From NCBI RefSeq assembly GCF_918797505.1, contig NC_092801.1, forward strand, positions 32,936,487-33,000,486: a stretch of DNA of 64,000 nucleotides, given 5' to 3'. Made by a program: the position numbers and the translations under genes. Every line of letters begins with the position of its first letter. The stretch's first letter is position 1. The notes beneath the pieces are model-generated. The model ran no database searches and had not been told where the DNA came from. It worked only from the letters and a program-made list of their open reading frames with translations. This DNA is from Bemisia tabaci (taxonomy: Eukaryota; Arthropoda; Insecta; Hemiptera; Aleyrodidae). Positions 1 to 10,001 of the stretch are shown one piece after another.

Positions 1-2010
1 TCGGTGCGGAGCGTGAATTTTTTGATGGTTGATAGTCGAGATTAGAATTTGAGAAGGCTCTGCGACCGGAGCTATTCCCATCACGGCGTATCCCAGTTTG
101 GTTTTCAGGGCAGTAGGAAAACCGGGACCGAGAGAGATTGTTTCACCGCACAGAAGTTGCGGTAAAATATCAAGACCTATTAAAATTTCAACAGGTGCAT
201 TCACCTTGTCAAAATCAGGATCCGCCAAAGGATAGCCCGCAAGACGGTAACGGACTTCCGGTGAAATTGGCGTGGATGGAGTCGGGTTGGAAATTTTGTC
301 GAGAACAGTTACAAACTGATCTCGAATCAATACTTTACCGTGGTGCTTGAGGTTGATTTTGGTGATGCCGCGAATCGGAACAGGATAGCCAGATATCCCG
401 TTCACCGGATTAAGGTTAGGATCAATGCTGCATTGAAGGGCACGAGCGCATTTGGTCACAATTATCGTTGTTTGTGATCCTAAATCAAGGATGCCTCTTA
501 GCATTGTTGCTTTCTTCGAAGAGGAAACTTCGACCTGAACAGTGGCCAATAGGATCACCGTATCGGGTCGGGAGGTTTCGCCGACCATGGCTACCGAACT
601 TTTCGGTTTTTCGGCAGTAGTCGGGGTAGGAGGAGGGGGGTGTAACCAAGTATTGTGTGGCTCGTTACAAGCGATGCAGCGAAAATCTTTGTTGCATTTT
701 TCGGTTGTATGCATGCCGCTAAGACAGCGCTTACAAAGTTTACGGGCTTTTACAAGCTCGAGCCTTTGAACAAATGGCATATCTCTAAATTTTAAGCACC
801 TATAAATCGGGTGAGGCTCTGAGCACAGCACGCAAGGGGCAGGACTGCGCTGATTTTGTCCGGAAGAGTTCTCAGACTTGTCGTCTTTTGTGGTGGTGAT
901 TAGAGCCTTAGTTGAATTTTTATTTGACGAATTATTCGGAGCATTTTTATTTGAATTTGATTGAGCATCTTTATTCTCCTTTCTCGATGTCACTAGATCG
1001 TCAGCGTATGCAGCTTCTTTCTCCAGGAAGGAAATAATTTCCTCCAATTTTGGATATTCCTTGTTGCTGCCTCGGTGGTCCTCTAATCGTCGCCACAGCT
1101 TTGGTGATATTTTCCGGGAAAGAATTGTAACAAGCACACCGTCGAAAGTGGCTGTAGCGTGACCCAAGGCATTAAGAGCCTGAGTATGCTCTCGTACTTT
1201 GGCGAGCAAAGAATGTACTTGTTTATTTTCTTTAATTTCCGGGAGATCTAGCAACCCTGCAAAATGAAAGAAAATATGCCTCCTGGTGGACTGGTACCTT
1301 TTGCAAAGGAGATTCCAAGCTACCTCGTAATTTTCGGTGGTTATATCAAGGCTCTTAATTAGATCGAGGGCTTCACCGCGCAAGCTACCTAAAAGGTATT
1401 GAAATTTTTCAACTTCTTTTAGATGAGGAGAATTGTGCACAGATGCCAGGAATAAATTGTAATATGTTCGCCAATTTTCAATTTGACCTGAAAAGTGGGT
1501 TAACTCTAATTTTGGCAAGCGAATTTTTGGGTTAAAACCACTGAAGGCGGTGTTTAACATTGTTTGATTGATCATCGTCTGAAAACCAGAGGCATCTTGT
1601 TGTTTAGACGTATCGTTCTTCTTTGAGCGTTTGAGATATTCAGTTTGAGCTTCCCGCGTAAGTCGCTCGAACTCGACTTGAAGTCTATCTGCTTCTAAAG
1701 GTGAATCAGGATGAGCGACCGAAAACTCGATTGCTTCATCCATTAGCATTTCGAAACGCTCGCAATACTTTTCCAGCCTTTTGAAAGAAGGAGAGAAGGC
1801 TTCTATGTCATCCTCGTCCGGCACCTGCCGGAAAGCATCGCGTGTGTTCCGGGCGAGTTTGCAGAGGTTTGCCAATTTGGCAACGATGGATACCCCTTGC
1901 AAATCCCCTGCATTTGTATTGTTGTTGTGGTGCTCATCGTCATGTTGGCCATTGTTATCATGATTATCGTGGTTCAGATGAGCCTCATTATTTTCGTCGT
2001 CGGAAGACAT
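1..2010 (-). CDS. BEL/Pao-type retrotransposon Gag-Pol polyprotein, 5' part, open at left edge
   Basis: The minus frame is open from the ATG at 2008-2010 to base 1, 670 codons with no stop, so the polyprotein continues outside the window. The N-terminus is acidic and Asn/His-rich. At about residues 165-300 there is a Gag segment of the DUF1759 type, with the LPKLELTHFSG and NWRTYYNLF motifs. A cluster of zinc knuckles follows near residues 390-450 (CX2CX3HX4C, then CX2CX4HX4C, then a CX2CX3HX4H variant). A Pao-type retropepsin domain follows (DUF1758-like), with a VEILIGLDILPQLL motif near its end. The active-site triplet reads Asp509-Leu-Gly-Ser rather than the usual Asp-Ser/Thr-Gly. Reverse transcriptase, RNase H and integrase would lie to the left. 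Gag-zinc knuckle-aspartic protease order without a frameshift is typical of BEL/Pao. The open frame suggests a fairly young insertion. Confidence 0.9.
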   Translation of the reverse strand, partial: MSSDDENNEAHLNHDNHDNNGQHDDEHHNNNTNAGDLQGVSIVAKLANLCKLARNTRDAFRQVPDEDDIEAFSPSFKRLEKYCERFEMLMDEAIEFSVAHPDSPLEADRLQVEFERLTREAQTEYLKRSKKNDTSKQQDASGFQTMINQTMLNTAFSGFNPKIRLPKLELTHFSGQIENWRTYYNLFLASVHNSPHLKEVEKFQYLLGSLRGEALDLIKSLDITTENYEVAWNLLCKRYQSTRRHIFFHFAGLLDLPEIKENKQVHSLLAKVREHTQALNALGHATATFDGVLVTILSRKISPKLWRRLEDHRGSNKEYPKLEEIISFLEKEAAYADDLVTSRKENKDAQSNSNKNAPNNSSNKNSTKALITTTKDDKSENSSGQNQRSPAPCVLCSEPHPIYRCLKFRDMPFVQRLELVKARKLCKRCLSGMHTTEKCNKDFRCIACNEPHNTWLHPPPPTPTTAEKPKSSVAMVGETSRPDTVILLATVQVEVSSSKKATMLRGILDLGSQTTIIVTKCARALQCSIDPNLNPVNGISGYPVPIRGITKINLKHHGKVLIRDQFVTVLDKISNPTPSTPISPEVRYRLAGYPLADPDFDKVNAPVEILIGLDILPQLLCGETISLGPGFPTALKTKLGYAVMGIAPVAEPSQILISTINHQKIHAPHR

Positions 2011-3900
2011 TTCAAATAAGGAAGAAAAAATGAAAGGTTATGAATGAGAGGTTGAATAATTCGAGATAAAGAGCAAACGTTATTTCAGGAATGTCAATCC
2101 GAATTATACCTAGTTTGATTACGAAACAGCAACTGTACTAGGATTTTTCGAAGGTTCAGAACCTGGTATGCTTTACGGTCATAAAGCTTCGTCAGGGTTT
2201 TCTAAGGTTGAGGACCTAGTTCTACACCGATAATTCGCTGCTGCGCTAGGATTTGAAATGAAGGTTGTGACAGGTTAATTAAGTGGACGTAATCTTAAGG
2301 ACTGTTCGCACTCTATTCCGGTTTCGAGCATTTAGAGATTTTATGCCAGAAACTAGATCCGGCCCGAGGGACCAATTTTATGAGCGATATAAAGGGGAAA
2401 AACTTAGAAAAAAAGAAGAGGAGGAGAAAAAATTGGATATGAGAAAGGAGCGAAACAGAAAAAAAGGGGGGGGGGATAAAATTAAAAACCGAGGGACCAG
2501 CTTATTTTGAGGAAAAAGAAGCAAACCAGGAAAGAGAGAAAAGAGCTGAGAGGTGAAAAAGTGACTAAAATAAATGATCGGCCGAAAGGGGGAAAGAAAA
2601 GGACGTTCTAATGCAAATAGAGGATTTGCATTAAAGCATGCCACTAAATTGATGGAGATTGAAAACGAGAGTGATTCAATTCCACAATTTAGGGGTTAGG
2701 TTGAGATGGGGACAATGAGAAATTTTGGAATATTAAACGAGATAATTGAATAATACGTTCTAATAGGCACAGAAGGTGCTTATTAAAGCAAGTCGGCTAA
2801 TTGCATGAAACCTTCACTATCGAAATAGTGAACGTGGCATGCAATTAGTGGAGTATACTTTTTTGGGATAGCCCAAAAGCAGGACAGGCGATACACCTGT
2901 GGTGAAGAGTGAGTGAATAAACCTGTAAAGAGAAAGAATATTAGCACGAAGGGTGATGAGGCAGCGCTTGGGGCGTACCTTTCATCACTAAGCTGCAAAT
3001 GATGGAAAGAGCCAGACTGGACGCAGAAAGCCGGAATAAGATAACGTCAGTTTTCTTCGTAGAGTAGGCAGGAACCAGGTGAGAGCTTCGCTTCGTGGAC
3101 TTGCAAACGGCGGGAAAGTGTCCTTTACTTCTTCCAACGGTAGAGATCCAAGATCCTTGTCCTTGCGTAGAAAATCCGAGTCGGCAGGAGAGTCAGGCAG
3201 GGCTTCTTAGTTCGAGGTAAGCTGCTTCCGTGGAGGAGTCCGTCTTCTTCGGCGTGCTGGATACAAGTGACTCTAAGGGGCGAGCAGCTGACGACTTGAG
3301 CGCCGCGCAAGAGCCAAAAGGAACCGAGCGGGGACGGCCGCTAGGTGGGGGGCTCCAGGGGGAGCGGATCTGTGTTTGCCGTGGACTTTGAAAGTTGGAT
3401 TTGAATGTTGATATTTGAACTTTATTGGTCGATAAAGGTTTGAGCAGGTCGGGCTTAATGAGTACTTCCAGAATATATATGGTTTTGGGGGTCCATCAGA
3501 GAACCGAAGCTAAAGAAAGTGAAAAATTTGGAAAATTTGCATATGGACGGGACTCATGGTTGCAAAGAAATATGAAGGTAATGAAGATAAATTTGAAGAT
3601 AATTATGAAGGAAAGGTTGGGAACATGAGAAAAGTGTTTAAGGCGAGTGATTCAATGGTTAGGAAGAGCACTTTCAATTTAATAGAAGGTAAAGGACACC
3701 TTTAAGGATGCACGAATCTGGGAGGCGGGTCAAGGTGTGCAAATTTGGAATAATTTATTAGTTACCGCGGGCGCGTAACGTGATGGGTCGGTGAGAGGAT
3801 CCTCAAGAGTGAGGGGGGGGGGGGAATAAAAATGAGTATGATGAAATTTCCTAAAATTACTCTAAGTTTGTTCGATCGGGATCGAACAGTTTCCTCGAAA
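2011..3900 (-). mobile_element. Probable leader and LTR-proximal region of the BEL/Pao element
   Basis: This stretch lies directly upstream, in element orientation, of the Gag start and holds no coding region I can support. Purine-rich low-complexity DNA occupies about 2390-2600. A minus-strand motif at 2374-2356 begins TGGTCCCTCGG and resembles a tRNA primer-binding site; a second TGGTCCCTCGG lies about 130 bp further right near 2490. The LTR should lie to the right of whichever is real. Only one LTR can be present in the window, so its limits cannot be fixed by comparison. A TGTTCGATCCCGATCGAACA palindrome on the minus strand near 3869-3888 could be the outer LTR edge, but this is speculative. 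Confidence 0.35.
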
Positions 3901-4144
3901 ATACGAGCAAAATGAAAGGCATCAAGGCTACGCATATTTCGCTTTTTTTGTTACTTATCGATGACCAAAGTGAAAAATCACGTATCTACGTCTGCGGCGT
4001 TGCAGACCACCCTTGGCACTTGACGGTTTCTTGGGAAAACTATTCAACGTAATTTCTTGAAAACCTCCTTGATTTTACATCTCTGTTGGAAGAGCACTCT
4101 GTTGAAATCTTAACATATAAAGTTGGTTTGCGGCCCTTCGTAAT

Positions 4145-4881
4145 CAGGGCCGGATTTACCTAATTGCCGCCCATGGGCCGCCTGTATTTTGCCGCCCCTT
4201 TCTCATTCGTTTTGAAACATCAATAAAAACCATCAAGTGAATGTGCCGGAGGAGGAGGGGTGCATAAGACGCGTTTACCTATTCGTGTTGAATACATTTT
4301 TTGCGAAAGCCCTGTCAACACTACTAGCAAAATTTCACGGAACTTGACGCAGAGGTTAAGTTCCGCAAACCTAGCTCTGTTTGGACAAGGTCCTCCATTT
4401 ATAAGAAATGAACCAAAAAATTATGAGAGAACAAACATAAATGTGGTCTAATAATTTTAACTTCCGCCGCTGCGCCGCGCTGATCGCACTATGTTTGGCG
4501 CAATGCGTGAAGTATTTCAGGAGTCTTGTAGGCGCTAATATGTGTCACATGCCGACCGCTGCGCCGAGGGCTTGTCCTTTTCATCTCAAGTCCTCGTCAT
4601 CATTCCTCTCTGTGCTGAGCCCCAGGCCAAATTGCGTGTTTAGTTCCTCTCTTAACTCGACTAATTAAAGATGCTGTCTCTTGTATCACCGAAAAACTAC
4701 AAAATTAGAAATTACTATACTCTCAGGAAAGAGAGATTTTATTCCCTTTTCTCATTGATAATTTTTTTTCTGAATCCGATTTTTTTTATACCCACATTTT
4801 AAAAAAATGCAAAATTTGCCGCTACCTAAATTTGCCGCAATGGGCCGCGGCCCATGTGGCCACCCCCTTAATCCGGCCCTG
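4145..4881. mobile_element. hAT-type MITE with CAGGGCCGGATTTA ends and 8-bp target duplication
   Basis: The element opens CAGGGCCGGATTTA and closes TAATCCGGCCCTG, giving inverted termini. It is bracketed by an exact 8-bp direct repeat, TTCGTAAT, at 4137-4144 and 4882-4889, the target-site duplication length of hAT transposases. The subterminal regions carry repeated TTTGCCGC and GGGCCGC motifs. There is no transposase frame, so it is a non-autonomous copy. A second copy with its own duplication lies at 31791-32426. Confidence 0.88.
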
Positions 4882-5279
4882 TTCGTAATAATAAAATAGT
4901 AGCAGACATTTTGAAACACCGCGATGGAGATACGCGATTTCGCACTTCGGTCATCGTTCATGTATAGATATCACCATCAGAATGTTTTAAAAAGCTTTAA
5001 AAAAAGGTACAGATATAGTTTGTTCAAGCCTCGAGTCTGGAAAAACCTAGTCATTCAGACGTGAAATGTGTGAAATTTTTAGGCTCTCTATATTCACTAC
5101 TCTCTTCTACACAGTTAAAAATGTCCTTGTTCGGTGTTACTCTGTGCTACTTTGTGTTACTTTTTTGTGTATCAGATCAACGCAAATGACTTGGTTTCTT
5201 ACCACAATTGTACGTTAAATCGACCCAAACCGTATAGGTTACTCTGAAACATCAGGACAGGGAAAAAGTGTTTTACTTC

Positions 5280-5650
5280 GTGTTTTACTTTCCATCAACA
5301 CAAGATTTGGTTACTTCGATCCAGGTTTGATCCTGCCGGCTAGCATCCAATTTTAACGAGGTCACAGATTTTCAACACAAAGATCTGGTCAATCAGACGC
5401 AAGGAACTTTAACACACGCAAAATTAACCAACAGCTTGTGTTACTCTTCGCGTTTTACTTCCCATTAACACGAGATTCGGTTAATTCGATCCCGGTTCGA
5501 TCCTGCCGGCTAGCATCCAATTTTAACGAGGTCACAGATTTTCAGTACGAAGATCTGGTCGATTAGACGCAGGGAACACTAACACACAAAAAGCAACCAG
5601 CAGCTTGTATTACTTTGTGTTTTACTTCCCATTAACACAAAACGTTGGTT
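5280..5650. repeat. 180-bp tandem repeat, about two copies
   Basis: A unit containing TCCTGCCGGCTAGCATCC recurs at 5331 and 5511, giving a 180-bp period. Both copies share TTTTACTT..CATTAACAC, GATCTGGTC and AACACAC blocks. A third partial copy starts near 5617 and runs into the 118-bp array that carries the Kazal exon junction. It is non-coding and lies in the presumed intron upstream of the Kazal exon. Confidence 0.75.
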
Positions 5651-5672
5651 AGTTTTTACCATTTTTTTATTT

Positions 5673-6073
5673 CCCAAGTAGCAGAATAGAATTTTTTTCT
5701 AGAGAAAAAATATTAAGAAAATTTCTAGAAAAAACAAAGAAAATGAGAGTCATCCAGAAAATAGAAAGAAAAAACATTGCAAGTCAAAAGTCTGACCAAA
5801 GAAAATAGATCTATTTCATAGGTCTACTTTCTGTCAACTTCCCATTTGGAAAAAAGATAGAAAATGTATTGAAAGTAGAATTATTTTCCAGCCAATTTCT
5901 TAATGTTTTCTTTCAAGAAAATGCAAGGAAAAAATGTATTTTCTTTCTACTTTTCTTGTGTCCATTTTCTACATCTACTTTATACCTATTTTCTTTCAAG
6001 AAAATTGTTCTACCTAGAAAGTAGGCATTTTCTTGATGAGCGCCACCTAGAAAGTAGATGATAATGCTACTTG
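5673..6073. mobile_element. MITE with CCCAAGTAGCA terminal inverted repeats
   Basis: The insert begins CCCAAGTAGCA and ends TGCTACTTGGG, about 400 bp, with an A/T-rich interior full of CTTTCTACTTT and GAAAATG motifs in both orientations. Comparison with the neighbouring 118-bp repeats shows the empty site: the repeat normally reads TTTTTTATTTGG, and here the element splits that stretch. The target duplication is at most one or two T residues. No transposase frame is present. Confidence 0.7.
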
Positions 6074-6510
6074 GGTGGTTTATTTTTTTATTTTATTAAT
6101 TTTTTCTGGTGTGTCCAGGGACGAACCCGAACCAGAACCGACCGGGCAGCAGCGACTTGCAAAATGTTGGTTAATTTTTACCATTTTTTTATTTGGTTTA
6201 TTTTTTATTTTATTAATTTTTTCTGGTGTATTCAGGGACGAACCCGAACCAGAACCGACCGGGCAGCAGCGACTTGCAAAATGTTGGTTAATTTGTACCA
6301 TTTTTTTTATTTGGTTTATTTTTTTATTTTATTAATTTTTTCTGGTGTATTCAGGGCCGAACCCGAACCAGAACCGACCGGGCAGCAGCGACTTGCAAAA
6401 TGTTGGTTAATTTTTACCATTTTTTTATTTGGTTTATTTTTTTATTTTATTAATTTTTTCTGGTGTATCCAGGGACGAACCCGAACCAGAACCGACCGGG
6501 CAGCAGCGAC
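6073..6510 (+). repeat. 118-bp tandem repeat, four copies, each holding an intron/exon junction
   Basis: Four near-identical units contain a T-rich tract, CTGGTGTNTNCAG (a 3' splice site) and the first 38 bases of the Kazal exon. The AG acceptors end at 6118, 6235, 6354 and 6472. Only the last copy continues into the real exon. The first three pass after CAGCAGCGAC into TTGCAAAATGTTGG and would meet a TAA within seven codons. A fragment of the same unit precedes the MITE at about 5640-5672. Confidence 0.9.
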
Positions 6511-8434
6511 TCGGGGAACCAGAACTTCAACTGGAACCAACTGAACCAGAAACCGGGCGGCGACGACCTGCCCGACCTGGAGAGCAACCTCGGGAGCAAC
6601 GTGAACCGACCGCAGAACCGGCCACTCGGAGGCGACGTCGGCAGACCGGGCCAGAACGAGGGGTTGGGGCTCCCGGCAGCGGGGGTGGCTGCGGCCGGGC
6701 TCAACCGACCCAACCGACGTCGGACGACGACAACAACATCGACGACCCCGGCGCCGACCGCAAGCACGACGCCTTGCGCCTGCGCCACCTCCCCCCAGTA
6801 CGACCCCGTCTGCGGCACCAACAACCAGACCTACAACAACCCCCGGGCTCTCGAGTGCGCGCGGATCTGCAACCGAGCTCCTGGTAAGTCATTTGAGCCA
6901 GGGAAGAACGCCGTGTGTAGAGTACCCAGAGACAAGAGACCCTCCACTAGTATCTTTGCCATGGTGGAAGTTTTTACTTTCGGGACTTCAGCATTCTACT
7001 GTTGATTTACCTACATGGTTGATGTTCAACAACGTGTTGGCAGTCTCGTTTTGCAAACAAGCCGAAAATGGCGGACGTTTGAGAAAGTTGTTTGGCTCAT
7101 GACGTCATCCGGAGCTCATCATCGACCATGTAGGTAAGTCAACAGCCGAAATTAGGGTGATGACTGTTGCTCCCTAATAATTGTCCATAAGGAATTGTTG
7201 AAACCCCGAAAGTAAAAGCTTCCGCCTGTCGCCAAGAGGCCAGTGGAGGGTCTCTTGTCTCTGAGAGTACCGCTGCCGTGATAGCGAAGAGAGCCGTAAG
7301 TGCAAAAATGAAATTTTGAGAAAACGGGCTCAGAAGCTTCTGACAAGAACATTTTATTGAAAGAAGCCTCCGTTCTTTGTCAAATTGCTTTAATCATCCA
7401 GAAGACTCCTAGAAATCGTATGGATGATTAAAAATCGACTGATTTTATTTCCATTACATAAAAGGGTATTTTTCATTTTCATGCTGGGTTATTGTTAGGC
7501 AAGACAGCCGTAAGTGCCATTCTACATGCTTTCGTGGTTGCGTTTTGGACGCACAACAAACACATTTTCAGGTTGGAAATTGGCAGAAGAGGGCGGCACT
7601 TTACTGGAAAGCACTGTCTTCATTGGCTGTCATGCACCCACGGCTATCTTGAAAAAAACTATGTCATTTTTTGTGCACTTACGGTTTTCTCATACGTCTC
7701 GTTTTCATTAAATTAGGATGAATTTTGCTGTTTTAGCTGTCTCAGTAATTTCATCTAAAAGAGTTTAGACGAATTTTGAAGAAAACTCGATTTCGAAAAT
7801 TTTGCACTTACGGCTCTCTTCGCTATCACGGCAGACCTATACAGGGTGTCCCAGGATTAAGTACGAATATTGAAGGAGTCGATTCTTTGGGTTAAAAGAA
7901 GGCGTTTTTGTGGTATAATGTGTTTTCGAAAAACGCTTTCGGCGGGGGCCCCATTATCCCCCTATTATCAGCTCCTATTATTCCCTATTAGTCCCTATTA
8001 TCTCGAAAACGATGAGTTATAGCAAAAGAACGCACGATACATTAACTCTATATTTTTCAACGTTGAATCTTGCGGTGCCATCAAAAATGAATTTTTGTCG
8101 CTAGGAAAATTAATTTTGGCCACATATACCTTACATTACGGCCTCAACTTTGAGATTTTTTTGAACTTTGAGTCAATTGCAGAGAAAACCAGTGACACTA
8201 TCGTGTTTCTCGCAAAATTTCACGTAAGTACAAGTACTTAAATCATAAATCCCTCACGCATGCAAGAGCTCCATTCCTGTCCAGAATATTCAAACCTTCA
8301 TCAGGTTCTATCTTTTTCAGTCATCTATGTTAAATCTGAGAAAAATATTCCGCAAAATTTCATGTTTTTTTTCTTTCTTTATAGGTGTCCAGACTGCTTA
8401 CCAAGGTGCTTGTGTAGAAAGACCACGAGTATAG
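6473..8434 (+). CDS. Secreted Kazal-type protein, C-terminal two exons (5' exons not found)
   Basis: Exons are 6473-6883 (acceptor CAG, donor GTAAGT) and 8385-8434 (acceptor TTTATAG, stop TAG 8432-8434). Both junctions are phase 1 and join CCT-G to GT-GTC. The first exon encodes an Asn/Gln/Pro/Gly-rich linker, then a Thr-rich stretch and a Kazal core with CAC, YDPVCG, QTYNN and ALEC motifs. The second supplies the closing AYQGAC and a short tail. Kazal domains are disulfide-rich and usually inhibit serine proteases. The usual Cys after the TYNNP motif is Arg, and an extra Cys lies four residues after the next Cys. A signal-peptide exon must lie upstream but was not seen; the intron into this exon is filled with tandem repeats and MITEs. 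The long low-complexity linker suggests an extracellular or matrix protein rather than a compact inhibitor. Confidence 0.82.
6917..7271. repeat. Imperfect fold-back repeat in the Kazal intron
   Basis: The left arm (6917-7025, from GTAGAGTACCC through GAGACAAGAGACCCTCCACT to TTACCTACATGGT) is repeated in inverse at about 7125-7271 (ACCATGTAGGTAA to GGAGGGTCTCTTGTCTCTGA). The arms are diverged. It begins about 30 bp after the 5' splice site and abuts the TIR element at 7273. Confidence 0.65.
7273..7834. mobile_element. MITE with about 37-bp CTGCCGTGATAGCGAAGAGAG terminal inverted repeats
   Basis: CTGCCGTGATAGCGAAGAG at 7273 recurs in inverse, ending GGCAG at 7834. The inverted match extends through GCCGTAAGTGCAAAA. 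Two weaker internal echoes of the GCCGTAAGTGCA motif lie near 7507 and 7670. It lies within the Kazal intron and no coding frame is apparent. Confidence 0.75.
7850..8130. repeat. CAGGGTGTCCC-headed repeat with a CTATTA-rich patch
   Basis: A CAGGGTGTCCCAGG motif, typical of short transposon ends, is followed by a run of CCTATTATNCCC and CCTATTAGTCCC variants at about 7965-8005. The right boundary cannot be fixed. It is intronic to the Kazal gene. Confidence 0.4.
8127..8275. repeat. Partial copy of the GCATGTGTGAGGAATTTGCG hairpin element
   Basis: TTACATTACGGCCTCAACTTTGAG through CTCACGCATGCAAGAGCTCCATT aligns with one arm of the fold-back at 8617-9120 and with the copy at 17681-17968. It lies just upstream of the last Kazal exon. 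Confidence 0.6.
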
Positions 8435-8616
8435 ACATTATTCTTGGTACTACTCGCAGCCTGATTATTGACTTTCATGGACAAACCTATAGACGAAGAA
8501 GAAGAAGGGGACATGGAGTTATCCTATTAGCGGAGTCAGATGGTGGTAATTGACAACGGAGGTAAGTGATAAACCAACTGATGGCACCTCACGAGAGACT
8601 CTGTAGTTAGTCCATA

Positions 8617-9120
8617 ATGGAGATGTTGCATGTGTGAGGAATTTGCGATTTGACTATTGATTCTTATGTAAAAGTTCGCGAGAAACACGATGGTACCACT
8701 GGTTTTCTCTGAAATCATCTCCCAAGCTCAAAAAAAGCTCTCAAAGTGAGGCCAAAATGGAGGGGATATCCCACCCTACTCTGTTAGTCCATACATCAAA
8801 ACAAACTCTCCATGCAAAGATAGGGAGCCAATACATTGACAGCTGGCTGCCACTTTATTTGGGGACTCTAAAACTGAAAACACGGCAACCCTGCTAATTT
8901 ATTTGCTCCCTATCTTTGCATGGAGAGTTTGTCTTGATGTAGAGGTGGACTCTCAGGATAGCGTGAGATACTCCCTCCATTTTGGCCTCTATTTGAGAGC
9001 TTTTTTTGAGCTTGGGAGTTGATTTCAGAGAAAACAAGATGCACCATCGTGTTTCTCGCGAACTTTTACATAAGAATCCATAGTCAAATCGCAAATTCCT
9101 CACACATGCAACATCTCCAT
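8617..9120. mobile_element. Fold-back element with arms of about 212 bp
   Basis: Arms 8617-8828 and 8905-9120 are inverted copies. The left begins ATGGAGATGTTGCATGTGTG and the right ends CACACATGCAACATCTCCAT. They share blocks such as AAAAAAAGCTCTCAAA and CTCCATGCAAAGATAGGGAG. The 76-bp spacer contains GGCTGCCAC...GGCAACCCTG. It follows the Kazal stop codon and could be inside the 3' UTR. Related single arms lie at 8127-8275, 12724-12785 and 17681-17968. Confidence 0.8.
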
Positions 9121-9343
9121 TTCTACGTATGCAAGTGCCACACGTACGTTTGCACGTAGTGCAAGTGTATCTACATAACTGTGCCTCCTCCCTTGTTAGA
9201 TGTAAGAGAAGAGTTTTGACTAACTCAAAGTTAGGCACAAACTGCATGTAAAACTTCAGAAGTTTGTAAAGGATTCGTCGTAGAAAAAAGATGGAGATGA
9301 TGAAACCTGTTTCACTTGTCAAAGAAATGCTCTCAGCATGAAT

Positions 9344-9480
9344 GGACTACATTGTGCGAGAGGGAACTGCAATTTTTGGCTCATTTTAGAAACAACGATG
9401 TGCCATCAGTTCCTCTATGCAGATGGTTCCTTTTACGGATGGATCAAAAATTTTAGTTCCTTCATGGCAACATGTAGTCC
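9344..9480. mobile_element. Short MITE, GGACTACATT..ATGTAGTCC family, diverged copy
   Basis: It begins GGACTACATTGTGCGAGAGG and ends AACATGTAGTCC. The interior TTTGGCTCATTTTAGAAACAACG matches the pattern of the copy at 9864-10001. Any open frame across it is incidental. Confidence 0.55.
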
Positions 9481-9755
9481 AAATGTCAGCCCCTGCAATT
9501 CTAAACCCCCTCGATGTGCTTATGAATCATTGTACTGTTTTCCTTCGGCTACTGAAAGCTTAAAAATATTCTGCCGTGCATACGTTAAAAGGGGATCAGA
9601 TACTTTTAGAACACACCTGTATTTGCATTGAACCTGAACTAAGTTCCTAATCTTTCATCGTATGGACCAGATCTATCAACAAAGTTTTTTAATTGATCAC
9701 TATTCAAAGTTGAATCTGAATATTTTTTCATTGTTGTCAGTAAAATATTGTATCA

Positions 9756-9761
9756 AATAAA
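9756..9761 (+). terminator. Candidate polyadenylation signal AATAAA for the Kazal gene
   Basis: An AATAAA lies on the plus strand 1.3 kb after the Kazal stop. A fold-back element sits between stop and signal, so the assignment is weak. Confidence 0.25.
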
Positions 9762-9863
9762 TTTTATAAACTGAAATTGACTGTGGCTCGTTTCTTTACT
9801 TGTGGGAAATCAGTCAAGTGCCTGTTCTTCAGTTATGTATAGATGAATCGATGGTGAACAATT

Positions 9864-10001
9864 TGACTGCATTTTGCAATTCGGAACTATAAATTCTGGC
9901 TCTTCTGAAGAAACACTTATGTGCATACGGAAACTAATGGCACATACGTTGTTTTTAAACCGGGGTAGAATCTATAAGTCCAAATTGCAAAATGTAGTCC
10001 A
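9864..10001. mobile_element. Short MITE, GACTGCATTTTGCAA..TTGCAAAATGTAGTCC family
   Basis: The 138-bp unit has inverted ends (TGACTGCATTTTGCAAT and ATTGCAAAATGTAGTCC) and a second inner inverted pair (GGAACTATAAATTCTGGCTC with TAGAATCTATAAGTCC). A close copy is at 22079-22215. Partial or diverged copies are at 9344-9480, 14441-14533, 39722-39822 and 53265-53310. Confidence 0.8.

Noticed and set aside
6071..6544. 157-residue frame made of repeated FFILLIFSGV..PEPEPTGQQRL units
   Set aside because: It is the 118-bp tandem intron/exon-junction repeat read in the wrong frame; the real exon starts at 6473.
9338..9631. 97-residue Cys-containing open frame that could suggest a small secreted protein
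   Set aside because: Half of it is a diverged copy of the GACTACATT MITE, and no signal peptide or splice sites accompany it.
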